Assembly (NCBI RefSeq): GCF_900447045.1
Contig: NZ_UAWH01000014.1
Coordinates: forward strand, 1,300,501 to 1,364,500
Direction of reading: 5' to 3'
Length of the DNA stretch: 64,000 bases
Source of the DNA: Clostridium paraputrificum
GTDB taxonomy: Bacteria > Bacillota > Clostridia > Clostridiales > Clostridiaceae
Below are positions 54,835 to 64,000 of the stretch, piece after piece. The number at the start of each line of letters is the position of its first letter. Position 1 is the first letter of the stretch. A program made the translations under genes and the position numbers. The notes under the pieces are model-generated. The model was not told the origin of the DNA. It saw only the letters and a list, made by a program, of their open reading frames with translations, and ran no database searches.

Positions 54835-57192
54835 ATGAATGAAAGATCGATTAGAGTATTAGAGTTTTATAAAATAAAAGAAAAGCTAAGGAAATATGCT
54901 GTAACAAGTGGGGGCAAGGAGCTTGTAGATAAATTAGCTCCTTACTCTTCAGCTTATGAAGTTAGGGAAGCTCTAGAAGAAAGTAGGGAAGCCTTAGAGC
55001 TATTAATAAAAAAGGGGAATCCTCCTTTTGAGGGACTTCATGATGTTAGAGAAGGAATTGAAAGAGCTAAAAAAGGTGGATGTTTAAATCCAGCACAATT
55101 ACTTTATATAGGTACTATGCTTAGATGTACTAGTAGAATTCAAGAATATTTAACTAGAAAAGAGGAAGAGGAAAGTTTTCTGAAGTTAGAGGATTTAGCT
55201 TATATACTTACTCCTATAAAAAATCTAGAAAATGAAATAGAGAATGCAATTGTTTCTGAAGAGGAGATTAGTGATAGAGCTAGTTCTACTCTTCACAATA
55301 TTAGAAGAAGTTTAAAAGAAAAGAATTCTTCTGTTAGGGAGAAGATAAATTCTATTGTTAGAAGTAATGCGAAATATTTACAAGATGCCATTTACACAAT
55401 GAGAGGAGATAGATATGTTTTACCTGTAAAAGCTGAATATAAAGGAGCTGTTCCAGGTTTAGTACATGATCAAAGTTCCACAGGTGCTACATTGTTTATT
55501 GAACCTATGAGCCTTGTAAATTTAAATAATGAGATAAAAGAGCTTAAGCTAAAAGAACAAGCTGAAATTGAAAGAATTCTATGGGCGTTATCCAAAAAGG
55601 TTAAAGATAATTCAGATGTATGTAGTAGTAATATGAAAATTCTTTTACAAATAGATTTTATATTTGCTAAAGGTAAATATGCATCTTCGATTGATGGAAT
55701 GATGCCAAAGGTAAATGAGGATGGTTCATTTAATCTTGTAGGTGCAAAGCATCCTTTAATTGATAGGGATAAGGTGGTTCCTTCAGATATATATTTAGGA
55801 AAAAACTTCTCAGTACTTATGGTTACTGGTCCTAATACTGGAGGAAAAACTGTTACTATTAAAACAGTAGGTTTATTACATTTAATGGGGATGAGTGGAC
55901 TGTTAATTCCAACTAGGGATGATTCTTCAATAAGTTTCTATAGAGAAGTATTTGCAGATATAGGTGATGAACAAAGTATAGAGCAAAGCTTATCAACATT
56001 CTCATCTCATTTAACTAATATTGTTGGAATAATGAGAGAAGCTGATAGAGATTCCTTAGTTTTATTTGATGAATTAGGAGCAGGAACAGACCCTACAGAA
56101 GGAGCAGCTCTTGCTACAGCTATAATAGAAACCCTAAAAGAAAGAGGTACTAAGATAATTGGTACCACTCACTATAGTGAATTAAAGGGATATGCACTAA
56201 AGACTCCTGGAGTAGAAAATGCATCAGTTGAGTTTGATGTTGAAACACTAAGACCTACGTATAGATTACTTATAGGGGTGCCAGGTAAATCAAATGCTTT
56301 TGAAATTAGTAAAAGATTAGGTTTAGATGATTTTGTAATAGAAAAAGCTAAGGGATTTGTATCTGAAGAGAATATGCAATTTGAAGATTTAATTAGGGAT
56401 CTTCAAGAAAAGAGCATTATTGCTAATAGAGATGCAAGAGAAGCAGAAAGAATAAAAATTGAGACTGAAAAAATAAAGAGAACGTATGAAGAAAAGTTAA
56501 AGAGATTAGAGACTACTAGAGACAAAGCTTATAATGAAGCAAGAAGAGAAGCTAAAGAAATAATATCAGCTGCAAAGGATGAGGCAGATGAAATTCTTAA
56601 GGCCATGAGAGAGCTTGAGAAGTTTGGTATATCAGGTGGAGGAAGAAAACGCCTTGAAGAGGAAAGAAAAAAATTAAAGGATTCCTTAGAAGATAGGGAA
56701 AAAGCTCTAATAAAAGAAAGAGAAAATGCTGGAGAAGCCATAGAAAAGGTTACATTAGGAATGGAGGCTTTCTTACCTTCTTTAAATCAGAAAGTAATTA
56801 TAATATCAATGCCTGATAATAAAGGAGAAGTTCAAGTTGAAGCTGGTATAATGAAAATAAATGTAAAACTAAAAGATTTGAGAAAAGCTGAAAAGACTAA
56901 GGAAGAAAAGGTTAGAAAGAAGAGAGAAGTAAAATTAAATTTAAGATCAGTAGAAAGTAGATTGGATCTAAGAGGGCTTGATGCTGAAGAAGCTTGCTAT
57001 AGAACTGATAAATATTTAGATGAAGCTTATATGGCAAACTTAGGAGAGGTTACTATAGTCCATGGAAAAGGAACTGGTATTTTAAGAAAAGCAATAAACG
57101 ATATGTTAAAAAGACATCCTCATGTAAAAAGCTATAGATTAGGTGCATATGGTGAAGGTGGAGATGGAGTAACAATGGTAGAATTAAAATAA
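54835..57192 (+). CDS. mutS2: Endonuclease MutS2
   Basis: 785 residues. A MutS-like core without the mismatch-recognition domain, with Walker A GPNTGGKTVT at about 332, Walker B LVLFDELGAGTDPTEGAAL and HxxH-type TTHYSEL. A coiled coil follows (about 520-640). The C-terminal Smr nuclease domain (about 710-785) has LDLRGLDAEEA and VTIVHGKGTGILR. MutS2 resolves recombination intermediates and, in B. subtilis, rescues collided ribosomes. ATG 11 bases after GAGGTG, coupled to the U32 gene. Confidence 0.96.
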   Translation: MNERSIRVLEFYKIKEKLRKYAVTSGGKELVDKLAPYSSAYEVREALEESREALELLIKKGNPPFEGLHDVREGIERAKKGGCLNPAQLLYIGTMLRCTSRIQEYLTRKEEEESFLKLEDLAYILTPIKNLENEIENAIVSEEEISDRASSTLHNIRRSLKEKNSSVREKINSIVRSNAKYLQDAIYTMRGDRYVLPVKAEYKGAVPGLVHDQSSTGATLFIEPMSLVNLNNEIKELKLKEQAEIERILWALSKKVKDNSDVCSSNMKILLQIDFIFAKGKYASSIDGMMPKVNEDGSFNLVGAKHPLIDRDKVVPSDIYLGKNFSVLMVTGPNTGGKTVTIKTVGLLHLMGMSGLLIPTRDDSSISFYREVFADIGDEQSIEQSLSTFSSHLTNIVGIMREADRDSLVLFDELGAGTDPTEGAALATAIIETLKERGTKIIGTTHYSELKGYALKTPGVENASVEFDVETLRPTYRLLIGVPGKSNAFEISKRLGLDDFVIEKAKGFVSEENMQFEDLIRDLQEKSIIANRDAREAERIKIETEKIKRTYEEKLKRLETTRDKAYNEARREAKEIISAAKDEADEILKAMRELEKFGISGGGRKRLEEERKKLKDSLEDREKALIKERENAGEAIEKVTLGMEAFLPSLNQKVIIISMPDNKGEVQVEAGIMKINVKLKDLRKAEKTKEEKVRKKREVKLNLRSVESRLDLRGLDAEEACYRTDKYLDEAYMANLGEVTIVHGKGTGILRKAINDMLKRHPHVKSYRLGAYGEGGDGVTMVELK

Positions 57193-57289
57193 TGAACAAA
57201 ATTCGACAAAGTATCTTTATTTTTTGATTTAATTCTAATATAATAAGTTTATTGTTATGTACAAAAGAGTAGGGAGCTGGAAAAGTAAT

Positions 57290-58240
57290 ATGAAAAGTGA
57301 TAATGCATACGTGTTAGTGTTAGGGGCATCTATAGTAGATATTTTAGGATTTAGTCAAAATACTTATAAGCAAAAAGATTCAATACCAGGAAAGATAAAG
57401 ATATCTTTAGGTGGTGTTTGTAGAAATATTGCTGAAAACATGGCAAGGGTTGGAGTAAATACAAAATTTATTTCAATACTTGGTGATGATGAGCAAGGAA
57501 GAAATATTTTAGAACACTCTAAAATAATGGGCTATAATATGGAGCATTCTTTACTTCTTGAAAATAGAAGAACACCAACATACATGGCGGTATTAGATGA
57601 AAACGGAGAAATGGTATCTGCTATTGTAGATATGCACTGTTTGGATGAAATGGATGAAGATTTTATAGATTCTAAGAAGGAAATTATATGCAATGCAGAG
57701 TATACATTTTTAGATGCAGATAATCCTAAACTAATGGAGCACATATTAACTACTTATAGTGAAAAAACTAAATTTGTTTTAGACCCTGTTTCTGCTGTAA
57801 AAGCTGAAAAAATAAAACATTTAATAAAGTATTTCCATACGATAAAGCCTAATAGATATGAAACAGAAATTCTTTGTGGTTTTAAAATAAACAATGATGA
57901 AGATTTAATAAGGGCTGGGGAACATTTCTTATCATTAGGAATTAAAAATGTATTCATAAGTTTAGACGAAGATGGTATATTCTATACCAATGGAACGGAG
58001 CAAGGAAGAGTTAAGGCTAGTGCTGTAAAAGTTAAAAATACTACTGGAGCAGGAGATTCATTTGTTGCTGGTGTAGGATATGGATATATGAATAACCTTT
58101 CTTTAAAGGATACAGCTAAATATGCTATTGCTATGTCAGTTATAACTATAACTCATGAAGATACTATTAATCCAAAGATGAATAAGGATTATGTTGAATA
58201 CTATATGGATAAAATTCAATGGGATGAAAAAGAAATATAA
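57290..58240 (+). CDS. PfkB-family sugar kinase, pseudouridine kinase (PsuK)-like
   Basis: About 316 residues of ribokinase fold. YVLVLGASIVDILGFS at the N-terminus, PGKIKISLGGVCRNIAENMA (substrate-binding GG motif) and the C-terminal NTTGAGDSFVAGVGYG (anion hole and catalytic Asp) are visible. The GGVxRNIAEN form resembles pseudouridine kinases, which phosphorylate pseudouridine for breakdown by PsuG. No psuG is adjacent, so the substrate is uncertain. The ATG at 57257 lacks a ribosome site; 57290 starts at the conserved region but its site is weak too. Confidence 0.82.
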   Translation: MKSDNAYVLVLGASIVDILGFSQNTYKQKDSIPGKIKISLGGVCRNIAENMARVGVNTKFISILGDDEQGRNILEHSKIMGYNMEHSLLLENRRTPTYMAVLDENGEMVSAIVDMHCLDEMDEDFIDSKKEIICNAEYTFLDADNPKLMEHILTTYSEKTKFVLDPVSAVKAEKIKHLIKYFHTIKPNRYETEILCGFKINNDEDLIRAGEHFLSLGIKNVFISLDEDGIFYTNGTEQGRVKASAVKVKNTTGAGDSFVAGVGYGYMNNLSLKDTAKYAIAMSVITITHEDTINPKMNKDYVEYYMDKIQWDEKEI

Positions 58241-58263
58241 ATTAATAATATCCTTATAAGAAA

Positions 58264-58301
58264 AAAGAGAATCTTAGTGAAAACTAAGGTTCTTATTTTT
58301 T
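58264..58301 (+). terminator. Terminator of the kinase gene
   Basis: AGAATCTTAGT (58268-58278), GAAA loop, ACTAAGGTTCT (58283-58293), then a T-rich tail; A-rich on the other side. Confidence 0.85.
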
Positions 58302-58364
58302 GCAAAGAAATTTTATAATATGGTATAATCTAGAAGCAGATTATATATAAGGAGCAGTTGTGTT

Positions 58365-58811
58365 ATGTATTTAATAAGCGCATGTTTATGTGGAGTAAAT
58401 TGTAAATATAATGGTAAAAACAATTTGAATAATAGATGTTTGGAGTTATTAAGGGAGGAAAAAGCTATATTAGTTTGTCCTGAACAGTTAGGAGGGCTTT
58501 CTACCCCAAGAGAGCCTGCAGAATTAATAGGAAATACTAGGGAAGTTTTGGAAGGAATAGATGGGAAGATTATAAGCATATCTGGGAAAGATGTAACAGA
58601 AGAATTTTTAAAGGGTGCAAAAGAAACATTAAAAATTGCTAAAGCTATAGGTGCAAAAAAGGCCATATTAAAAGAAGGAAGTCCATCATGTGGATGTAAT
58701 TTTATATATGATGGGAGTTTTTCAGGTAATAAAATAAGAGGAAAAGGTCTTACTGCATATATGTTAGAAAGGGAAGGAATAAAAGTTATTTCAGAAAAGG
58801 AAGAATTTTAA
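58365..58811 (+). CDS. DUF523 family protein
   Basis: 148 residues, full-length for DUF523. Family motifs: ISACLCGVNCKYNGKNN (Cys pair near residue 7-12), VCPEQLGGLSTPREPAE and ILKEGSPSCGCNFIYDGSF. The conserved cysteines (CLCGVNC, CP, SCGC) suggest metal or thiol chemistry, but the function is unknown. ATG with AAGGAG. The next gene follows 13 bases later. Confidence 0.9.
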   Translation: MYLISACLCGVNCKYNGKNNLNNRCLELLREEKAILVCPEQLGGLSTPREPAELIGNTREVLEGIDGKIISISGKDVTEEFLKGAKETLKIAKAIGAKKAILKEGSPSCGCNFIYDGSFSGNKIRGKGLTAYMLEREGIKVISEKEEF

Positions 58812-58832
58812 CTATAAGAGGAAATGAGGCAT

Positions 58833-60317
58833 ATGAGAGAGGACATAAGAGATAAATTACTAAATATTTTTTATATACTGTTTATAAGTATATTTATTTT
58901 TGTTGTATGGACTGCAATATTTAATAGTGTTGATTTATTTTATAGAATGAGTCCAATAATTAATATTATATTATCTCTGATATTTTTTATATTTCTTTAT
59001 TTAGCCTATGTTACTTTAAAGAAATTAGCTAAAGATAAACTTAAAAGAGTTAAAATTATAAGTTTTGGTGTATTGATAAGTTTACAAATAATTTTTTTAT
59101 TTTTCTTTTTAGTGAATCCTGGTTGGGATTTTGGGATTGTGACACGTAATGCAAAACAGTTAGCACTATATGGAGAAAAATTACCTGTTTATTTTTATAA
59201 TAGTTACCCCAATAATATTCCAATTACACTAGTTCTTTCATATATATTTAAAGCAGTAGCTTTATTTACAAAGAATAATAATATATTAATGGAAGTTGGA
59301 TATATAATTAATTTACTTTTAATAAATTTAGCTGTGTATATTCTTTATAAATTGGTAAAAGAAACAATTAGTGAAGTTATGGCAGCACTAACTATAATAT
59401 TTTGTATATTTGTAACCCCGTTATATACATATTCTCAAATTATATATACAGATACTTTTTCTATGATTTTTCCAATTGGAATGTTTTATTACTTTTATAA
59501 ATATTTAAATTCTAATGATGAAAAAAGAAATATATATTTAGTTCTAGTTTCTGTATTTGGGGGGATAGGTAGTATAATAAAATCCAATGTAATAATTGCT
59601 TTTATTGCAATTATTATATTTCAGTTTATTAGCTCATCTAAAACAAGCAAAATAAAAATTTTTACTTTGTTATTAATTCCTTTTCTCATTATAACAACTA
59701 TAAATAGGGTTATTGTTTCTAGAAATATACCAATTCCCTATAATGAAGCTGGGTTGCCAGCAACTCATTGGATTATGATGGGCCTTAAAGGGAATGGTGG
59801 GTATAATGAAGAAGATGTTACTTTTACAAAGAGTATAAGGGTTAGTGATGGAAAAGAAGCAGCAGAAAAGGCTAATTTGAAAGAAATAAAAAATAGGTTA
59901 AAAAACTATGGATTAAAAGGATATTGTAAATTTTTAATAGGTAAGATTTCATTCACCTGGGGTGATGGTTCATATTATGCCCCTGCAATATTATCTGATA
60001 AACCTATCAGTCATAATAAATTGCAAGAGTTTGTTATTGGAAATAAAAATGATGGCTTTATATATTTTAGCCAAGTATCTCATATTGTAATATTAGTATC
60101 TATACTTATAAGTGGAATTTTTGCATTTAAAAAAAGAGAAGTGTTAATTAATTCATTTCATATATGTATATTGGGATTAATATTATTTCTTATTTTATGG
60201 GAAACAAGATCTAGGTATTTAATTTGCATGCTTCCTGAAATGATTTACTCTGCAATTTATGGAATGGAAAACTTATTTAAATTAATAGATAAAAAAAGAT
60301 GTGCCTTAAAAAAGTAG
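58833..60317 (+). CDS. Polytopic membrane protein, GT-C glycosyltransferase-like
   Basis: About 494 residues with roughly ten to twelve hydrophobic helices. The large loop after helix 3 contains NPGWDFGIVTRNAKQLA, an acidic motif placed as in lipid-linked-sugar (GT39/PMT or ArnT-like) transferases. A second loop near residue 300-370 is hydrophilic (GLPATHWIMMGLKGNGGYNE). It probably moves a sugar from a polyprenyl carrier to a surface molecule; this is inference. The ATG at 58833 is favoured by AAGAGGAA spacing over that at 58824. The terminator hairpin overlaps its final codons (KKRCALKK). Confidence 0.68.
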   Translation: MREDIRDKLLNIFYILFISIFIFVVWTAIFNSVDLFYRMSPIINIILSLIFFIFLYLAYVTLKKLAKDKLKRVKIISFGVLISLQIIFLFFFLVNPGWDFGIVTRNAKQLALYGEKLPVYFYNSYPNNIPITLVLSYIFKAVALFTKNNNILMEVGYIINLLLINLAVYILYKLVKETISEVMAALTIIFCIFVTPLYTYSQIIYTDTFSMIFPIGMFYYFYKYLNSNDEKRNIYLVLVSVFGGIGSIIKSNVIIAFIAIIIFQFISSSKTSKIKIFTLLLIPFLIITTINRVIVSRNIPIPYNEAGLPATHWIMMGLKGNGGYNEEDVTFTKSIRVSDGKEAAEKANLKEIKNRLKNYGLKGYCKFLIGKISFTWGDGSYYAPAILSDKPISHNKLQEFVIGNKNDGFIYFSQVSHIVILVSILISGIFAFKKREVLINSFHICILGLILFLILWETRSRYLICMLPEMIYSAIYGMENLFKLIDKKRCALKK

Positions 60318-60330
60318 GCACATCTTTTTT
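60297..60330. terminator. Bidirectional terminator overlapping coding sequence
   Basis: AGATGTGCCT (60297-60306) and AGGCACATCT (60316-60325), then seven T. The left arm is coding sequence of the GT-C-like gene and the stop codon is in the loop/right arm. It also serves the convergent decarboxylase gene. Confidence 0.88.
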
Positions 60331-61792
60331 ATTCTTTAACAATTTTTATATATTTAACTTCTGAATCTTCAGTTCCTTGTACATAAAGATTAGCTCTTTT
60401 TAAATCATGTACATATTCTATTATTTCCTTTGTTATAACTTCACCAGGACATAATATCGGAATACCTGGAGGATATGCTAATAGGAACTCAGCAGATATC
60501 TTCCCTTCACTTTTTTCTAATAAAATATCTTCCTTTTTAGAATTAAATGCTTCCCTTGGATTTAATATTCTATTAGGAATGTGGGGGATATCCAAGAAAT
60601 CTTTAGTAGCAGGTTTTTTTCCATAATACTCATTAGAGATTTCTTTTAATGCAGATATAAGTTTATCCATTCCCTCCTTTGTATCACCAAAAGAACCAAC
60701 TGCTAATACATTATAAAAATCTGATAATTCCATTTGAATATGATATTTATCAGCAAGAATAGTGTCAAGCTCATAGCCAGTAATTCCCAAACCTCTACAA
60801 GAGATTGTAAGTTTTGTAGGGTCAAAAGCAAAGGAACCTGGAACACCTAGAACTTCTTTTCCAAAGCAATGGAACCCAGGAATTTTATTTATTTCACTTC
60901 GAGTATAATTGCATAAATCTATAGCTTTTGATAATAATTCTTTTCCCTCTAAGGCAATTTGTCTTCTAGCACAATCTAGAGATGCCATTAAAATATATGA
61001 TGGCGATGTTGTTTGCATTAAATTAAGTACTTGTTGTACTCTTTTTGGATTAACTAATTTACTTTTTACATGTAATAGAGAACCTTGAGTTAAAGCTCCT
61101 ATTATTTTATGAGTACTTTGAGCACAAATATCAGCACCAGCTTCTAAAGCAGAAGTTGGTAATTTATCAGAAAAAGCTAGATGTGGGCCGTGGGCTTCAT
61201 CTACTATAAGAGGGATATTGTATTCGTGAACTATATCCGCAATTTTTTTTATGTCTGTAGCAACCCCATAATAAGTAGGATTTATTATTAAAACGGCTTT
61301 AGCATCTGGATTTACTTCTAAAGTTTGTTTAACTGTTTCTGGAGCAACACCATGAGCAATTCCTAGTTTTTTATCTAATTCAGGTTCCATGTATACTGGA
61401 ACAGCACCACTTAAGATTATTCCAGCAGTGACAGATTTGTGAACATTTCTTGGAACTATTATTTTATCTCCATCAGATACAACAGACATTATCATAGCTT
61501 GGATAGCACCTGATGTACCGTGTATTGAAAAGAAAGTTGCATCTGCGCCATAGGCGTCAGCAGCTAATTCTTGAGCTTCTTTTATAGGACCTTTAGGGTG
61601 ATGAAGACTGTCTACTAATTTAAATACTGTTACATCTATTTTAAAAGGATTCTCACCAATAAAGTTTTTAAATTCATCATCCATTCCGATTCCTTTTTTA
61701 TGACCTGGAACATGGAAAGGTAAAGTATCTCTATTAACATATTCTTTAAGTGCATCAAATAAAGGAGTTCTAGTTTGATCTAAATGATTCAT
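60329..61792 (-). CDS. Orn/Lys/Arg decarboxylase-fold PLP enzyme (SpeA-like)
   Basis: 487 residues of the Firmicute-type short Orn/Lys/Arg decarboxylase family. The N-terminal PFHVPGHKKGIGMD, FFSIHGTSGAIQAMIM (PLP phosphate site), IPLIVDEAHGPHLAF and the PLP lysine in AQSTHKIIGALTQGS (about 220) are present, with a smaller C-terminal domain after about 380. Length is near B. subtilis arginine decarboxylase SpeA (about 490), suggesting agmatine/polyamine synthesis, but lysine is possible. GAAGGTG selects the ATG at 61792 over that at 61810. Confidence 0.88.
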   Translation of the reverse strand: MNHLDQTRTPLFDALKEYVNRDTLPFHVPGHKKGIGMDDEFKNFIGENPFKIDVTVFKLVDSLHHPKGPIKEAQELAADAYGADATFFSIHGTSGAIQAMIMSVVSDGDKIIVPRNVHKSVTAGIILSGAVPVYMEPELDKKLGIAHGVAPETVKQTLEVNPDAKAVLIINPTYYGVATDIKKIADIVHEYNIPLIVDEAHGPHLAFSDKLPTSALEAGADICAQSTHKIIGALTQGSLLHVKSKLVNPKRVQQVLNLMQTTSPSYILMASLDCARRQIALEGKELLSKAIDLCNYTRSEINKIPGFHCFGKEVLGVPGSFAFDPTKLTISCRGLGITGYELDTILADKYHIQMELSDFYNVLAVGSFGDTKEGMDKLISALKEISNEYYGKKPATKDFLDIPHIPNRILNPREAFNSKKEDILLEKSEGKISAEFLLAYPPGIPILCPGEVITKEIIEYVHDLKRANLYVQGTEDSEVKYIKIVKE

Positions 61793-62019
61793 TACAGCAC
61801 CTTCTTTCATTATCTAGTGTTTGATTTTTTTATAAATTTATAAGTATAAATAATATTAAATTAAGACAAATCTACTATATTATATTTGATAAGTTCCATA
61901 TGTTCAATAATTTATTTTTATATAAACAAAAAAATAATAAATTTGAATATTTTGGACGTATATAAGGAATAATGTAAAAGGAGTTTGAGAATTTACTTGA
62001 TAAGAAGGGTGGTAGAACT

Positions 62020-62607
62020 TTGAATAATTTAAATTTAATAAAAAGAGAAAATAAAACATCTCACTGGGCAAAGAAAGAGAGAAGAGCAGGAAAAGTTCCA
62101 GGAGTATTATATGGAAAAGGTGTTTCAAACCTTTTATTTGAAATTGGAGAATTAGAATTATGTAGGGAAATTTCATCAACAGGTGAACATGGAATAATAA
62201 ATTATAATATTGAAGGGGAAGAACATAAAGCTTTATTAAGGGAAGTACAAAGAGACCCTGTTACACATAAGATTATTCATGTTGACTTAGAAGAAATTGC
62301 AGGAAATAATACAATTCAATCTGAAGTGCCAATTCAATTTGTTGGGGAAGAGTGGATAAGTAAAAGAGGTGCAATACTTCAAAAGGAACAAGAATTAGTT
62401 AAGGTATCATGTAAGCCAGATGAGTTACCTAAATCTATAAAGTTTGATGTATCTAAAGGTGGATTAGGTTCAGTATTTAGATATTCTGATTTAGAAGTAG
62501 GAGAAGAAATTTCTATTTTAGATGATATAAAAGGAGTAATTGCATCTATTAGCAATGAAAAGAGATTAACTTCTGCATTGGGAGAAGAAGAGAAGGAAGA
62601 TAATTAA
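62020..62607 (+). CDS. ctc: 50S ribosomal protein L25/general stress protein Ctc
   Basis: 195 residues: an N-terminal L25 domain (about 1-90) that binds 5S rRNA (KERRAGKVPGVLYGKG, HKALLREVQRDPVTHKIIHV) and a C-terminal TL5/Ctc beta domain (about 95-185: VPIQFVGEEWISKRGAI, SIKFDVSKGGLGS). TTG start with AAGGGTGG. In B. subtilis ctc is stress-induced. Single gene with a terminator. Confidence 0.93.
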   Translation: MNNLNLIKRENKTSHWAKKERRAGKVPGVLYGKGVSNLLFEIGELELCREISSTGEHGIINYNIEGEEHKALLREVQRDPVTHKIIHVDLEEIAGNNTIQSEVPIQFVGEEWISKRGAILQKEQELVKVSCKPDELPKSIKFDVSKGGLGSVFRYSDLEVGEEISILDDIKGVIASISNEKRLTSALGEEEKEDN

Positions 62608-62632
62608 AAGACATGTTTTCATGTCTTTTTTT
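62606..62632 (+). terminator. Terminator of ctc
   Basis: AAAAGACATG (62606-62615), TTTT loop, CATGTCTTTT (62620-62629), then T. The left arm overlaps the stop codon. Confidence 0.88.
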
Positions 62633-62734
62633 ATTTAGGTATTAGTGGGCAGAAAGTAAATTTATTATAATTCGTTGTAAACTTAATCATATATTTGTAT
62701 AATATACCTGTACAGAATTTAAGGAGGGATAGCT

Positions 62735-64000
62735 TTGTATAAAGAAAAATACAATGAATGGATCAACTCAGATATAATCAATGAAGAAATAAAAAATGAA
62801 CTTAGAAATATTAAGGATGAAAAAGAAATCGAAGATAGATTTTATAAGGATTTAGATTTTGGTACAGGTGGTTTAAGAGGGATTATAGGTGCTGGAAGTA
62901 ATAGAATGAACGTATATACAGTTTCAAAGGCTACACAAGGATTTGCTAATTACTTAAATGAAAGTTTTGAAAATCCATCAGTTGCAGTTGCTTATGATTC
63001 AAGAAATATGTCAAAGGAATTTGCTACAGCAGCTGCATTAACTTTATGTGCAAATGGTGTTAAGGTATTTTTATATGAAAGTTTAAGACCAACACCTGTA
63101 TTATCTTTTGCAGTTAGACATTTAAATTGTAAAGGTGGAATTGTTGTTACTGCTTCGCATAATCCAAAGCAATATAATGGATATAAGGTTTATGATGAAT
63201 TTGGTGGGCAAGTAACAGACGAAAAGGCTAATAAAATAATCTCATTAGTAAATGATGTTAAAGATTTTTCAATGATTAAGAATATGTCTGAAGAAGAAGC
63301 TTTAAATAAAGATTTACTAGTATATATTGGAGAAGATGTTGATAAGGCATATATTGATGAGGTTAAGAACTTAACAATAAGAAAAGAATTAGTTAAAGAA
63401 AAAGCAAAAGATTTAAAAATAATATATACTCCAATTCACGGAAGTGGAAATATTCCTGTAAGAAGAGTATTATCTGAACTTGGATATTCAAACGTAAAGG
63501 TTGTTAAAGAACAAGAAGAGCCTAATGGAAACTTTCCAACAGCACCATATCCAAATCCAGAAATGCCGCAAGTATTTGAATTAGCATTAGAAATGGCAAA
63601 ACAAGAATCACCTGATATTATTTTTGGAACAGATCCAGATTGCGATAGAATAGGTGTAGTTGTTAAGGAAAGCAATGGAGAGTTTAAAGTATTAACTGGT
63701 AACCAAACAGGATTACTATTAACTCATTATGTGTTAAGCGCATTAAAAGAAACTAATAGTCTTCCAGAGAATGGAGTTGTGATAAAGACTATTGTTACAA
63801 CAGAAGGAGCTAGAAAGATAGCAGAAGACTTTGGAATAGAACTTATGGATGTACTTACTGGATTTAAGTATATAGGTGAAAAGATTCGTGAATTCAGAGA
63901 AAGTGGAGATAAGAAGTACTTATTTGGATTTGAAGAAAGCTATGGATATTTAGCTGGTGAATTTGTAAGAGATAAGGATGCTGTTATTGCTTCAATGTTA
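62735..64000 (+). CDS. Phosphoglucomutase/phosphomannomutase, N-terminal part (3' end outside window)
   Basis: 422 codons are visible of a protein that is usually about 575 residues; the frame runs off the window. It interconverts glucose-1-P and glucose-6-P (or the mannose forms) through a phosphoserine. Landmarks: DLDFGTGGLRGIIGAGSNRM near residue 45, the phosphoserine loop VVTASHNPKQYNGYK near 142-156, and the Mg site FGTDPDCDRIG near 296. LTGNQTGLLLTHYVL and GFEESYGYLAGEFV follow. This is the PgcA-type domain set. TTG start with AAGGAGGG. Confidence 0.93.
   Translation, partial: MYKEKYNEWINSDIINEEIKNELRNIKDEKEIEDRFYKDLDFGTGGLRGIIGAGSNRMNVYTVSKATQGFANYLNESFENPSVAVAYDSRNMSKEFATAAALTLCANGVKVFLYESLRPTPVLSFAVRHLNCKGGIVVTASHNPKQYNGYKVYDEFGGQVTDEKANKIISLVNDVKDFSMIKNMSEEEALNKDLLVYIGEDVDKAYIDEVKNLTIRKELVKEKAKDLKIIYTPIHGSGNIPVRRVLSELGYSNVKVVKEQEEPNGNFPTAPYPNPEMPQVFELALEMAKQESPDIIFGTDPDCDRIGVVVKESNGEFKVLTGNQTGLLLTHYVLSALKETNSLPENGVVIKTIVTTEGARKIAEDFGIELMDVLTGFKYIGEKIREFRESGDKKYLFGFEESYGYLAGEFVRDKDAVIASML

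Noticed and set aside
61904-62179. 91-codon minus-strand open frame over the start of ctc
   Set aside because: It overlaps the well-supported L25/Ctc gene and has no ribosome site or recognisable motif.

Overview
This 64 kb window is a gene-dense, very AT-rich piece of a low-GC Gram-positive chromosome. It is almost certainly a spore-forming Clostridium (cluster I). Evidence seen in the sequence: AGGAGG-type ribosome sites, frequent TTG/GTG starts, T-box leaders in front of valS and pheST, an ATT-started infC behind an L20-type leader, an alpha/beta small acid-soluble spore protein, PdaB- and YtxC-type sporulation proteins, and two sigma-G-like promoters. The tandem chitinase pair (818 and 831 residues) closely resembles, from memory, ChiA/ChiB of Clostridium paraputrificum. 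In particular the 831-residue length and the module order match what I recall for ChiB, so C. paraputrificum or a close relative is the best guess. No phage, plasmid, insertion sequence, CRISPR array or rRNA operon was seen.

Layout. 1-8.8 kb holds transport and cell-envelope genes: the end of a Na/Ca exchanger, an L,D-transpeptidase, a CDF metal exporter and a split ThrE exporter. glyA and a run of small or unknown genes follow, including a 41-residue protein and a membrane-anchored Asp-box protein. 8.8-11.8 kb is T-box-valS. 11.8-16.9 kb is the secreted chitinase operon chiA-chiB. 17-20.4 kb holds a cystine-type symporter and a NatAB ABC exporter. 20.5-30.1 kb mixes a secreted lysine-rich protein, a short YaaW-like protein, dgt, pepF, folC, a large unknown protein with a HIRAN-like C-terminus, a TSCPD protein, a beta-propeller and a DUF4364 regulator.

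30.2-41.4 kb carries PdaB, a double-OB-fold SSB-like protein, dapD, a corrinoid adenosyltransferase, the asd-dapA-dapB operon for diaminopimelate/lysine, an SASP gene divergent from asd, a methyltransferase, hslO, tRNA-Cys, an HD protein, a pentein-like DUF6873 protein and ytxC. It also holds an overlooked 51-codon gene with a textbook sigma-G promoter. 41.4-57.2 kb is the conserved translation and cell-division block: infC-rpmI-rplT, ktrBA, a SpoU methyltransferase, T-box-pheST, capA (opposite strand), a ZapA protein with a very long coiled coil, a U32 protein and mutS2. 57.3-64 kb has a PsuK-like kinase, DUF523, a GT-C-like membrane protein, an Orn/Lys/Arg decarboxylase-fold enzyme, ribosomal protein L25/Ctc and the start of a phosphoglucomutase that runs off the window.

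The most interesting non-coding signals are: a dispersed intergenic palindromic repeat family (four copies, three sharing a conserved core) that no annotated class here explains; operator-like repeats built into the chiA and asd promoters; a perfect 32-bp palindrome between hslO and tRNA-Cys; and the sigma-G-driven small gene at 33328-33483.
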